From Spirochaetaceae bacterium (GTDB lineage Bacteria; Spirochaetota; Spirochaetia; SZUA-6; Bin103): a stretch of 13,861 nt of DNA. Position 1 is the first letter of the stretch, and the number at the start of each line of letters is the position of its first letter. The DNA lies in assembly GCA_028820215.1 (NCBI GenBank), contig JAPPKD010000231.1, positions 12,442 to 26,302 of the forward strand, in the 5' to 3' direction. Positions 1 through 7,318 of the stretch are shown here, in pieces. The position numbers and the translations under genes were made by a program. The notes under the pieces are model-generated. The model made no database searches. It was not told where the DNA came from and saw only the letters and a list, made by a program, of their open reading frames with translations.

Positions 1-135
1 ACAACCCACCCGGTTTAATACCCACCCCGCCCCCCAGATTTTTTTGGGACAGCGTCCACACGGGGCGGCGCCCGCCGCCCGGGGGTGGCGCGGGGCGGCG
101 CACAGCGGTATGGGCCGGTCTACTCGTCGGCCAGT
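1..135. other. GC-rich segment downstream of the binding-protein gene, no gene seen
   Basis: No credible coding sequence is seen. It has a short T-run at about 40-46 and a perfect GC-rich inverted repeat at 63-80 (7-bp arms GGGCGGC/GCCGCCC with a 4-nt centre). The repeat lies about 55 bp past the stop of the minus-strand binding-protein gene and could form a hairpin in its 3' untranslated RNA. It is not followed by a T-run in that direction, so it is not a classical intrinsic terminator. Confidence 0.4.
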
Positions 136-2097
136 TTACTGGCCCAGGAACAGTACGTCGAAGAACAGGTAGCTGGCCTCGGAGCTCAGCGGCTCGTCCG
201 GCACGTTGCCGACCCTGTTGTGGAAGTAGTAGAAGGAGACCTGCGGGATGTCGACCTTCGACTCCAGCGGAGAGATCGACCACAGCCCTTCGCTGAAGAT
301 CTGCACGACCTCCTGCTCGATCTTCTTCCTGGCGGCGAGGTCCATGGCACGCGGATACTCCTCGGACAACTCGTACAGCCTCTTCACTCCGTCCGGCGGC
401 TCCACTCCCTCGGCGCCGCCGGAGTGCAGCCAGCGCGCCCACGGGGTGGAGACGTGGTAGCCCTGCGGATTGCTCGGCACCACATGCGGAAAACGCGCGA
501 TGCTGGCGGTCGGTATGCCGCGTCCGATATCGACCGGGCCAACCAGGATGTCATAGTCGCCGGTGGTCAGCTTCTCCCCGTATGCATCGCCCGCGTAGGG
601 TCGGATCAGGAACTCGATGCCGGCCTTCTTGAGTTGCTCCTTGTAGATTTCGGACATGGAGACTTCGGCGCTCTTGTCGGTCTCGACGAGCCCGATCAGC
701 TCCAACGGCTTGCCGCTCGCGAAAGTGCGCGCGGTGCGGCCCGCGTTCCATGCCAAGCCCAGCTCATCGAGCATGCGGTTTGCCGCGTCGAGGTCGTACT
801 CCTTGTAGGGCTCGTCGGCCGGATGTACCAGGTCACCCGCCACCGGCGTCTGCGACAGCGTGTACTGGCCGCGGAACAGCAGGTTGTTGATTTCCTGCCC
901 GTCGATCGCCAGGGCCACGGCGCGCCGGAACTTGATGTCGTTGAACAGCTCTCGCCGCTCGGAGTCCTCGCTCGCAAAGTTGAAGTACACGGTGCCGTGA
1001 TACATGATCGCCGACATCGCCGCGTGCAGCCTGAAGTTGCCTGATTCCTCCGCGTTGCGCAGCACGCTGAAGTTCGAGATGTCGCCGAAGTCGCCGCGCA
1101 GGCCGAAGTCGATCTCGCCGGCCAGGCCCTGCAGCAGATAGGCGTCGCTGCCCATCCCCATCAGCGGAACGCGGATGCCGTCGATGTAGGGGAGCTGATT
1201 CCCCGCCACGTCCACCTTGTAGTAGTAGGGGTTGCGGCCGTACACGCCCAGGGTGTCGCTCTTGCTTTCCAGCCTCCACGGGTGAATGACCGGCAGCTCG
1301 GTGTTGAAGTTGCTCCAGATCACGTATTCCTTCCAATACGCCATCCAGGTGGTGAAACCGGCTTCCTTGGCCGCGCTCTCCGCCTTGTCGCCCGCCACGG
1401 CGGGGTGGAACTGGCCCATGTAGTGTTCGGGCAGGAACGAATCGGGGAACCAGCGCATCATATTGTTGGGCAGATTCGGGTAGGGGCCGGCGAACTGGAA
1501 CTGGAAGGTTGTGTCGTCGACCACGTTCAGGGTGGCCATCACCCCGCCGACCTTGAGGTTGCCGACGCCGTGCGGGTTGAGGTCCTTGTCGGAGGCGTCG
1601 TGGTCGAACCAGAACCGGATGTCCTCGGTGTCGAAGATCTCGCCGTCGCTCCAGCGGAGGCCGTCCCGCAAGCGGATGGTGTACACGGAGGCATCCGCAT
1701 TCGGCTCGTACGATGCGAACACGTTGGGCAACAGCGTTTCGCCGTTCACCGGTATGGTGAGACCCCACTGGCGCATGTACTCGTCGTTGATCCAGCCGGG
1801 ATCGCCGGGAATCACCAGGGTGCCGCCGTAGACGCCGATCTGATGGGCCGGCGCGATGACGATCGGATCGCTCGGCAGGCGCTCGCCGACCGGCGGCAGA
1901 TCGCCTGAGGCCACCAGCGCGGCCAGCACCGGCGCCTCGCCATAGGTCAGCGTGTGCCCGGTGGCCGCCTCGAATTCGGCGGGCGAGTTATAGAACTCCG
2001 GCACGCCCGACCCGACGAAGTCGTCCGCCTGCGCCAGCGTGAGGGCCAGCGGCAGCGCTGCCGCGACCAGAATCAGTCTCTTCAGAAATGTGTTCAT
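136..2097 (-). CDS. ABC transporter substrate-binding protein, family 5 (peptide/oligosaccharide type)
   Basis: A 653-residue periplasmic solute-binding protein of the SBP_bac_5 (DppA/OppA) family, which delivers peptides, nickel or oligosaccharides to an inner-membrane ABC importer. Residues 1-24 form a Sec signal peptide (positive MNTFLKR start, hydrophobic core, A-Q-A cleavage site) with no lipobox Cys, so a soluble periplasmic protein is expected. Family signatures are VYGGTL (89-94), a tail of the form YTIRLRDGLRWSDG (139-152) and the T-E-D-I-R-F-W-F stretch after it. The length is on the long side for the family. The ATG at 2097 has GAGG about 7 nt upstream. It lies 40 nt downstream of the sialidase gene on the same strand, suggesting co-transcription and a glycan ligand. 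No OppB/C/D/F partner is in the window. The C-terminal motif FYYFHNRVGNVPDEP recurs as a fossil at 3250-3292. Family call is secure; ligand is inference. Confidence 0.9.
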   Translation of the reverse strand: MNTFLKRLILVAAALPLALTLAQADDFVGSGVPEFYNSPAEFEAATGHTLTYGEAPVLAALVASGDLPPVGERLPSDPIVIAPAHQIGVYGGTLVIPGDPGWINDEYMRQWGLTIPVNGETLLPNVFASYEPNADASVYTIRLRDGLRWSDGEIFDTEDIRFWFDHDASDKDLNPHGVGNLKVGGVMATLNVVDDTTFQFQFAGPYPNLPNNMMRWFPDSFLPEHYMGQFHPAVAGDKAESAAKEAGFTTWMAYWKEYVIWSNFNTELPVIHPWRLESKSDTLGVYGRNPYYYKVDVAGNQLPYIDGIRVPLMGMGSDAYLLQGLAGEIDFGLRGDFGDISNFSVLRNAEESGNFRLHAAMSAIMYHGTVYFNFASEDSERRELFNDIKFRRAVALAIDGQEINNLLFRGQYTLSQTPVAGDLVHPADEPYKEYDLDAANRMLDELGLAWNAGRTARTFASGKPLELIGLVETDKSAEVSMSEIYKEQLKKAGIEFLIRPYAGDAYGEKLTTGDYDILVGPVDIGRGIPTASIARFPHVVPSNPQGYHVSTPWARWLHSGGAEGVEPPDGVKRLYELSEEYPRAMDLAARKKIEQEVVQIFSEGLWSISPLESKVDIPQVSFYYFHNRVGNVPDEPLSSEASYLFFDVLFLGQ

Positions 2098-2137
2098 GGA
2101 TACCTCGGCGGGACCTTCTCAGACCTGCCAGGGGGCG

Positions 2138-3229
2138 TCAACGGCTGCCGGCGACGTCCGCGCCGCGGGTGAGCCACTCCAGGTTGAAGCGCGCCAGGGT
2201 CAGCCGTTCGCAGGGGTCGTTGCCGGAACCGCTTTCGTACAGGCAGCAGACCATCCCGTCGTCCGTCACGCACAGATCGGAGTACGCCGCCGCGCCGTCG
2301 TGCAGCACCCGCGCAAGCGGCCAGCTCCGGCACCCGTCGTAGCTCAGGCGCACGGTCATGCGGCGCCGGGTGGTCGCCGCGGGGTTGCTGAACAGGATCC
2401 GCTGGCGTCCGTCGGTGCCGGGGTAGCGGCACATGCTCGCCTGACAGATCGGCTCGGGCAGCGCCACGTCGCGCACGATCGGAGAGAACGTCTCGCCGCC
2501 GTCGTTGCTCCACGCCACGGCACGGTGATGGCCGCCCCCGGCATCGCGCAGGAGGCTCTTGTTGCGGCAGTTGAGGCACAGCCAGCCGTCCTCGGTCTCT
2601 ACCCCGGTCGACTCGTTGGTGCCCTCGTCGGCGCTGCCGCCGATGGTCCAGGTCGCGCCGTGGTCGTCGGAGTGGATGACGTGGGAGTGGTAGGGATCTT
2701 GCGCCTCGTGGTGGCGGGCGACGATGTGGTCGCAGGGGATCAGGAGGCGGCCGGAGGCGAGTTGAATGCCGTGGCCGGGACCGGTGGCGTACCAGGTCCA
2801 GTCGGGCTGCTTGACCTGTGCCGTGATCTCGACCGGCTCCTCCCAGGTGCCGCCGTCGTCGTGGCTGGCGGTGACCCAGACCGTGCGCGGCGCCTGCCCC
2901 TGGCAGATCATGCGCTCGTCGCCGTCGCGGCGGTTCTTGCAGAACGGCAGCCAGATGCTTCCGGTATCGCGGTCCAGCACCGGCGCGGGATTGCCGCAGA
3001 CCCAGTCCGGCTCGGTGGCCACGAGCTGTGGCGGGGCGAAGGTCCTGCCGTGATCGCTTGAGCGCCGGACCAGGAGGTCGATCTGGTCCGAGTCCCCGCC
3101 GGTGTACTTGCGGGCCTCGCAGAATGCCAGCACGGTGCCGGCGGCGGTCACCGTAAGAGCGGGAATGCGGTAGCGGAAATAGCCGTCCTCGCCGCTGATC
3201 CAGAGTTGTTGGGTGTCGAGTCGCTGCAT
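2138..3229 (-). CDS. Exo-alpha-sialidase (neuraminidase), GH33-like BNR protein
   Basis: A 363-residue six-bladed-propeller sialidase, predicted to release terminal sialic acid from glycoconjugates. Seen: the (F/Y)RIP motif at residues 20-23 with the first triad arginine; Asp boxes SSDHGRTF (57-64), SHDDGGTW (122-129), SDDHGATW (187-194) and SNDGGETF (241-248), plus a degenerate SYDGCRSW (296-303); an N-E-S-T-G-V-E segment (205-211) likely carrying the catalytic Glu; R223; and A-Y-S-D-L (315-319) with the likely catalytic Tyr316. There is no signal peptide, so the enzyme looks cytoplasmic, unlike most secreted sialidases. I chose the ATG at 3229 because CGGAG sits a few nt upstream and the RIP motif follows at once. 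The longer reading frame upstream is residual binding-protein sequence. It lies 40 nt before the family-5 binding-protein gene. Substrate linkage cannot be judged. Confidence 0.9.
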   Translation of the reverse strand: MQRLDTQQLWISGEDGYFRYRIPALTVTAAGTVLAFCEARKYTGGDSDQIDLLVRRSSDHGRTFAPPQLVATEPDWVCGNPAPVLDRDTGSIWLPFCKNRRDGDERMICQGQAPRTVWVTASHDDGGTWEEPVEITAQVKQPDWTWYATGPGHGIQLASGRLLIPCDHIVARHHEAQDPYHSHVIHSDDHGATWTIGGSADEGTNESTGVETEDGWLCLNCRNKSLLRDAGGGHHRAVAWSNDGGETFSPIVRDVALPEPICQASMCRYPGTDGRQRILFSNPAATTRRRMTVRLSYDGCRSWPLARVLHDGAAAYSDLCVTDDGMVCCLYESGSGNDPCERLTLARFNLEWLTRGADVAGSR

Positions 3230-3249
3230 GGGACTCCGATTATGCCACC

Positions 3250-3292
3250 GCTCGTCCGGGGACGTTGCCGGCCCGGTTGAGGAAGTAGTAGA
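3250..3292 (-). pseudogene. Fossil of the 3' end of a second family-5 binding-protein gene
   Basis: Positions 3250-3292 match 192-233, near the 3' end of the binding-protein gene, with 38 identical bases by my hand alignment. Read on the minus strand, the fossil gives LYYFLNRAGNVP against FYYFHNRVGNVPDEP in the intact gene. One extra base at 3260-3261 shifts the frame just before the D-E codons, after which a stop is reached at about 3240. Similarity ends sharply at about 3293, eight bases before the ATG of the plus-strand acetyltransferase gene. So this is the stump of a paralogue whose body was deleted or replaced. It fills most of the 71-bp divergent gap between sialidase and acetyltransferase. 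Confidence 0.75.
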
Positions 3293-3300
3293 GCAGCGCC

Positions 3301-4026
3301 ATGCACACGCGAACCTCTCTGACCCGCGATCTGCGCGCGCTCGGCGTGCGCGAGGGCGACACGCTGTTCGTCCACTCATCGTTCAAGAGCCTGGGCGAGG
3401 TGGCCGGCGGCGCGCAGTCGGTCGTCGATGCCCTGATGGACGCGGTCGGTGACGGGCTGCTGCTGATGCCGTCCTTCAACCTGGACGGAGGGCGCGACTG
3501 GCGGGCGGCGAGCTGGGATGTGGAGAACGCGCCGTCATCGGTCGGCTGGCTCACCGAGTTCTTCCGCCGGATGCCGGGAACGGTGCGGTCGGACCACTAC
3601 TCGCACTCCGTCGCCGCGCGGGGCCGGGAGGCTCCGAGCTTCGTGGACGGCCACCGCCGCGACGAGGGGCTGCCGTCCCCCTGGGACCGTCCGCCGTGGG
3701 GACGGACCTACGGGACGCACTCGCCCATGATCCGGGCCCGCGACCGGGACGGGCGCCTCTTGATGCTGGGCGTGGACTACCACTCGTCGACCTACGTGCA
3801 CGTGGTGGAGGCGATGTGGTGGGAGGAGCGACGGCAGTCCGACCCGCGGGCGCGGTTCATGGGGCTCGACCGGCCGCGGCTGGGGGCGCTATGGGATCGC
3901 ACGGGCCGCCTGCGGCGGGGGCTGGTCGGAGACGCCGGGTGCCGGCTGTTCGGGATCCGCGACTACGTCGACACCCTGCTCGGCGTGGTGCGCGGCACGG
4001 GGACGCGATGGATCACCAGGAGCTGA
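3301..4026 (+). CDS. AAC(3)-family aminoglycoside N3-acetyltransferase-like protein
   Basis: A 241-residue member of the antibiotic_NAT (AAC(3)/YokD) family, which transfers acetyl from acetyl-CoA to an amine. Seen: T-R-x-S-L-T-x-D-L-R-A-L-G at the N-terminus, VHSSFKSLG (24-32), LLMPSFN (54-60), SDHYSHSVAARG (97-108), and GVDYHSSTYVHVVE (157-170), where H167 and E170 match the conserved C-terminal His/Glu region. It is a little shorter than typical AAC(3) resistance enzymes (about 260-280). Chromosomal homologues often have unknown amine substrates, so resistance should not be assumed. An in-frame TAG at 3289 fixes the start at or after 3301. No good ribosome site precedes it: the only purine run, GAGGAAG at 3279-3285, is about 15 nt away and belongs to the binding-protein fossil. 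It overlaps the dipeptidase-like gene by 19 nt. Confidence 0.85.
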   Translation: MHTRTSLTRDLRALGVREGDTLFVHSSFKSLGEVAGGAQSVVDALMDAVGDGLLLMPSFNLDGGRDWRAASWDVENAPSSVGWLTEFFRRMPGTVRSDHYSHSVAARGREAPSFVDGHRRDEGLPSPWDRPPWGRTYGTHSPMIRARDRDGRLLMLGVDYHSSTYVHVVEAMWWEERRQSDPRARFMGLDRPRLGALWDRTGRLRRGLVGDAGCRLFGIRDYVDTLLGVVRGTGTRWITRS

Positions 4027-4940
4027 TCGTCATCAACGGCGCCGAGGTGCTGGCGCGGCCGGACCAGCGCGGCGCGTACTGGCAGCGCATCCGGGCCGGC
4101 GGCACCACGGCATTCGCGGCGACCGCGGTCCGGTCACAGCTCCCGGCGTGGTTCAGGCGGTTCCGCGACGACGAGAGCCTCCTGCACGTGACCGAGCCGC
4201 GACACGTCCGCGAGGCGAAGGCGGACGGGCGGCTCGGTGTCATCTTCCATGCGCAGAAGCCGCCGCCGGAGTTGGCCGACGAACCCGACGAGGCGTGGAA
4301 CCTGCAACGGCTCGGCATCCGCATGCTGCAGCTCACCTACAACGATCACAGCCCGTTCGGGGACGGCTGCACGGAGGCCACCGACGACGGTCTGAGCGCC
4401 CTGGGCGCGCGGGTGGTGCGGGCGGCGAACGAGGCGGGGATCCTGCTCGACGTCTCGCACGCGGGCCGCCGGACCGCGATGGACGTCGTCGCGGCATCGG
4501 CGGAGCCGGTGGTCGCCAGCCACTGCAACGCGGACGCGGTCTGCCACAACCCGCGCAACCTCGCCGACGAGGCGATCGCCGCCATCGCGGAGCGCGGCGG
4601 CGTGATCGGCGTCACCGCCTTTCCCAGCATGGTCCGCTGGCAGGAGCCGACGCTGGAGCGGATGCTCGACCACATCGACCACGTCGCGGCGCTGGTGGGT
4701 CCGGAGCACGTCGGCTTCGGCCTGGACTTCTGCTCGATCCCGCAGGCGAGCTGGGATTCCGGCCGCTTCAGCCCGGCCGCCTACCCGCCGCCTCCCTGGA
4801 TCTTTCCGCCAGGCATCTCCGGGCCGGAGGAGGTACCCAACCTGACCGAAGGCCTCGTTCGGCGCGGCTACGGTGAGGCGGAGGTCGGCGGCATCATGGG
4901 AGCTAACCTGCTGCGGCTGTTCGAGACGGCCTGGCGCTGA
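4008..4940 (+). CDS. Membrane dipeptidase-like protein (peptidase M19 family), atypical metal site
   Basis: A 310-residue TIM-barrel protein of the M19 (renal dipeptidase) family, whose members are zinc enzymes cleaving dipeptides, often with D-residues. Seen: RAGGTTAF (29-36), QLTYNDHSPFGDGC (108-121), LLDVSHAG (146-153, H151), SHCNADAVCHNPRNLAD (171-187, H172) and GFGLDF (236-241, D240), matching the family's two C-terminal His ligands and the Asp. The usual N-terminal D-G-H-N-D ligand pair is absent (VINGAEV at 8-14), and the bridging Glu region reads IFHAQKPPP (79-87). Activity may therefore be altered. I chose the ATG at 4008 because GGGGA lies just upstream and the family fold begins there; the longer frame upstream is arginine- and glycine-rich shadow sequence. 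There is no signal peptide, so it is probably cytoplasmic. The 19-nt overlap with the acetyltransferase gene implies translational coupling. It ends 15 nt from the convergent permease gene. Confidence 0.85.
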   Translation: MDHQELIVINGAEVLARPDQRGAYWQRIRAGGTTAFAATAVRSQLPAWFRRFRDDESLLHVTEPRHVREAKADGRLGVIFHAQKPPPELADEPDEAWNLQRLGIRMLQLTYNDHSPFGDGCTEATDDGLSALGARVVRAANEAGILLDVSHAGRRTAMDVVAASAEPVVASHCNADAVCHNPRNLADEAIAAIAERGGVIGVTAFPSMVRWQEPTLERMLDHIDHVAALVGPEHVGFGLDFCSIPQASWDSGRFSPAAYPPPPWIFPPGISGPEEVPNLTEGLVRRGYGEAEVGGIMGANLLRLFETAWR

Positions 4941-4955
4941 TCCCGGCCGGTTCGT

Positions 4956-5879
4956 TCAGCCCTTCAGCGATCCCATCATCACGCCCTTGACGAAGTACTT
5001 CTGCAGGAACGGGTAGACGAAGACGATCGGCCCGATGGTGAGCAGGACGGTGGCCGCCTGCGCGGCCTTCGGCGGGATGCGCATCAGCTCCCGGAACTGC
5101 TCGGACTGGCGCAGCTCCTCGGTCAGCTCGGAGATGAACTCGTCGGTCTGCAGCAGGCTGAGGTCCATCATCAGGTCGCGGATCAACTCCTGCAGCACGC
5201 GCTTGTCGTCGTCGTTGACGAAGATCAGCGGCAGGATGAAATCGTTCCAGTGGCCGACGGCCGCGAACAGCGCGACGGTCGCCAGCACCGGCTTCGACAG
5301 CGGAATGATGATCCGGAACAGCACGCGCCAGTAGCCCGCGCCGTCGATGACCGCGGACTCCTCCAGCGATTCGTCGATCGTCATCAGGAAGTTGCGGCAG
5401 ATGATGATGTAGAAAACGCTCATCGCCGGCAGCAACAACAGAATGAGCCGGGTGTTGATCAGGTCGAGCCGGCGTACGACCAGGTAGAGGGGGATCAGAC
5501 CGCCCTGGAAGAACAGGGTGAACACGAACAGGAACGTCAGCACCGCGCGGCCGGGCAGCAGCCTCTTGGACAGCGCGTAGGCGGCGCTGAAGGTGACCAG
5601 CAGGGTCGCCGCCGTGCCCACCACCGTGCGGAAGATGGTGTTGAAGTAGGCCAGCCCGATCGTGTCGTCCTGCAGGACGAACCCCCACGCTTCCAGGTGC
5701 CAGGCGTCCAGCCAGATCCGGAGCCGCAGGCTGTTGACCGCGTCGATGGAAGAGAACGACTGCAGGATCAGCGTCCAGAACGGGTAGGCGATCGACAGGG
5801 CGAACAGCGCCAGGAACAGGTAGTTGACGCCGTCGAACAGCTTGCCGGTAACCGAGGTGCGGCTTGCTACGATCGCCAT
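4956..5879 (-). CDS. Carbohydrate ABC transporter permease, YtcP/LplC-like (MalG type)
   Basis: A 307-residue inner-membrane permease of the binding-protein-dependent transport family, second subunit of a sugar importer. Hydrophobic segments lie near residues 16-40, 83-105, 112-134, 143-165, 196-220 and 275-295. The cytoplasmic EAA loop that docks the ATPase is visible as EESAVIDGAGYWRVLF followed by IIPLSKP (173-197). The stretch G-H-W-N-D-F before segment 5 and the long loop with F-R-E-L-M-R-I-P-P are typical of the YtcP branch, which partners LipO-type family-1 binding proteins and takes up complex oligosaccharides. The ATG at 5879 has AGGA about 6 nt upstream and sits 6 nt after the stop of the LplB-like gene, so the two are one operon. 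No binding protein or ATPase gene adjoins them. Confidence 0.92.
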   Translation of the reverse strand: MAIVASRTSVTGKLFDGVNYLFLALFALSIAYPFWTLILQSFSSIDAVNSLRLRIWLDAWHLEAWGFVLQDDTIGLAYFNTIFRTVVGTAATLLVTFSAAYALSKRLLPGRAVLTFLFVFTLFFQGGLIPLYLVVRRLDLINTRLILLLLPAMSVFYIIICRNFLMTIDESLEESAVIDGAGYWRVLFRIIIPLSKPVLATVALFAAVGHWNDFILPLIFVNDDDKRVLQELIRDLMMDLSLLQTDEFISELTEELRQSEQFRELMRIPPKAAQAATVLLTIGPIVFVYPFLQKYFVKGVMMGSLKG

Positions 5880-5885
5880 CCGGTC

Positions 5886-6866
5886 CTACCAGACACTGAA
5901 GTCGTTGTAGCGGCGGGTGATCTGGTTGACGACCACCAGCAGCACCAGGCCCAGCACGTTCTGAAACAGCCCGACCGCGGTGGTGTAATCGAAGTCGCCG
6001 CCCTGGATGCCGACCCGGTAGATGTAGGTCTCCATGATGTCGCCGACTTCGTACACGGCCGCGTTGTACATCATGAACACGTGCTCGAAGCTCTGCTCGA
6101 ACAGGTTGCCCAGCCGCAGCAGGAACAGGATGGTGATGACCGGCACCAGCGACGGCAGCGTGATGTGAACGGCACTCTGCCAGCGGCTGGTGCCGTCGAT
6201 GGCTCCCGCCTCGTAGAGTTGCGGGTCGATCCCGGACAGGGCGGCCAGGTAGATGATCGAACCCCAGCCGACGCTCTGCCAGATGGCGGTGCCGACCAGC
6301 AACGCCCGGAACGTCTCGACGGTGGTGAACCAGTTGACCGGGTCAAGGCCGAGCTGCGTGAACAGCCACCCGGCGAAACCCGTGCTCGGCGACAGGAACT
6401 CCCGCAGGATGCCGGAAAGCACCACCCAGGACATGAAGTGGGGGAGATAGCCGATGGATTGCACGCTGCGCTTGTAGACGGTGTGCCGCACCTCGTTGAG
6501 CAGCAGCGCCAGGACGATCGGGGCGGGAAACGTGATCCCCAGGTGCAGCAGGCTGAGGATGACGTTGTTGCGGAACACCCGCAGGAAGAACGGCTCCCGG
6601 AACAGGCGGCGGAAGTGGGCGAAGTCGTTCCAGGTGCTGCCCAGGATGCCGTCGTAGAAGTTGAAGTCCAGGAACGAGATCGACACGCCCCACATCGGCG
6701 CGTACTTGAACAACGCCAGGAGCGCGAACGCCATCAGCAGCAGGCCGTAGAACGATCGCATGCGCCACGCCCTGGCGCGGGTCTGACGGCGCAGGACGCG
6801 CTTGTAGCCGGCCCTCGACTCGGCCGTCGACAGGTGAGGCGCGGTCTGGGGTGCGATGTTCGCCAT
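5886..6866 (-). CDS. Carbohydrate ABC transporter permease, LplB-like (MalF type)
   Basis: A 326-residue inner-membrane permease and heterodimer partner of the YtcP-like subunit. After a basic cytoplasmic N-terminus, the first hydrophobic segment spans about 39-62 (with F-K-Y-A-P-M-W-G, a hallmark of the LplB branch), followed by I-S-F-L-D-F. The EAA loop reads YEAGAIDGTSRWQSAV then ITLPSLVP (218-242), and the C-terminus is RRYNDFSVW, typical of LplB proteins. I prefer the ATG at 6866 (MANIAP) to a TTG 57 nt upstream because the extra residues are only basic and low-complexity; neither start has a clear Shine-Dalgarno sequence. It is the first gene of the two-permease operon. The usual upstream LipO-like binding-protein gene is missing, and a DUF4019 gene lies there instead. 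Confidence 0.92.
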   Translation of the reverse strand: MANIAPQTAPHLSTAESRAGYKRVLRRQTRARAWRMRSFYGLLLMAFALLALFKYAPMWGVSISFLDFNFYDGILGSTWNDFAHFRRLFREPFFLRVFRNNVILSLLHLGITFPAPIVLALLLNEVRHTVYKRSVQSIGYLPHFMSWVVLSGILREFLSPSTGFAGWLFTQLGLDPVNWFTTVETFRALLVGTAIWQSVGWGSIIYLAALSGIDPQLYEAGAIDGTSRWQSAVHITLPSLVPVITILFLLRLGNLFEQSFEHVFMMYNAAVYEVGDIMETYIYRVGIQGGDFDYTTAVGLFQNVLGLVLLVVVNQITRRYNDFSVW

Positions 6867-6961
6867 GTACGGGCAGGAGGCCGGAAGCCGCGCGATTCTA
6901 CGCCGGCCGGTACGTGCCGGCAAGGCGAACTGCCGCGCTCTCCCGGTCCTTCAGGCGGCCG

Positions 6962-7309
6962 CTACCGGATGAAGTACCCGCTCACCCGCCAGGCATCGTC
7001 GTCCCACGACGCCGTGACGGTTTCCGTCGCCGCCTGTTTGCGCCCGTAGGACGCGGAGAACCGTATGACCCAGTAGCGGCCGTCGGGCGCGCCCGGAAGG
7101 GTCTCGTGGTAGTCGGCGCCGTCGAGGGACCGCGACTGGGGAGCGCCCATCGGTTCCAGCGCCGACCGAAGCGACTTTGCAAGCTGACCCGGGCTCACGG
7201 CCCCGCGCAGCAGCGCGGAGCCGCCCTCCCAGCACGCCTGGTAATCGCCTGAGTCGAGAAGGGCCAGCCACTCGTGGGCCGCCGCTGCCGCATCGTCCCG
7301 GTCAGCCAT
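6962..7309 (-). CDS. DUF4019 domain protein
   Basis: A 115-residue protein that looks like a member of the DUF4019 family (function unknown). Seen: A-A-H-E-W-L-A-L-L-D-S-G-D-Y near residues 11-24, a central S-P-G-Q-L-A-K-S-L-R-S segment, LPGAPDGRYWVIRFSASY (residues 71-88), then E-T-V-T followed by W-R-V-S-G-Y-F-I-R at the C-terminus, all in the family's usual order. No signal peptide is visible, although many relatives are exported. The ATG at 7309 has a strong GAGGAG close upstream, overlapping the stop of the antitoxin-toxin gene, which ends 9 nt earlier. The two are therefore probably co-transcribed. Whether DUF4019 has any role with the toxin system or is just a downstream passenger cannot be told. 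Confidence 0.8.
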   Translation of the reverse strand: MADRDDAAAAAHEWLALLDSGDYQACWEGGSALLRGAVSPGQLAKSLRSALEPMGAPQSRSLDGADYHETLPGAPDGRYWVIRFSASYGRKQAATETVTASWDDDAWRVSGYFIR

Positions 7310-7318
7310 CCTCGCTCC

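Noticed and set aside
63..80. Perfect GC-rich inverted repeat as intrinsic terminator of the binding-protein gene
   Set aside because: In the direction of transcription it is followed by mixed sequence and an A-run rather than a T-run, and a GGGCGGC palindrome can arise by chance in such GC-rich DNA.
85..1044. Plus-strand open frame opposite the binding-protein gene
   Set aside because: Arg/Val/Leu/Asp-rich shadow without motifs, antisense to a convincing family-5 binding protein.
3230..3379. Longer N-terminus for the sialidase (50 extra residues)
   Set aside because: The extension reads through the binding-protein fossil and the acetyltransferase gene; a good ribosome site and the RIP motif place the start at 3229.
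3301..4026. Calling the acetyltransferase an aminoglycoside resistance gene
   Set aside because: Only the family is supported; many chromosomal AAC(3)-like proteins have no shown role in resistance.
4935..4969. CGCTGA...TCAGCG inverted repeat between convergent dipeptidase and permease genes as a terminator
   Set aside because: Six-bp arms with a loop over 20 nt that overlap both coding ends, and no T-run; too weak.
6867..6923. TTG-initiated N-terminal extension of the LplB-like permease
   Set aside because: The 19 extra residues are basic and low-complexity, and there is no ribosome site; MANIAP at 6866 fits the family better.
5250..7049. Long plus-strand open frame (599 codons) opposite the two permease genes
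   Set aside because: Its translation is rich in Gln, Asp, Arg, Val and His in a repetitive way typical of the complement of hydrophobic high-GC genes; the minus-strand permeases have clear motifs.
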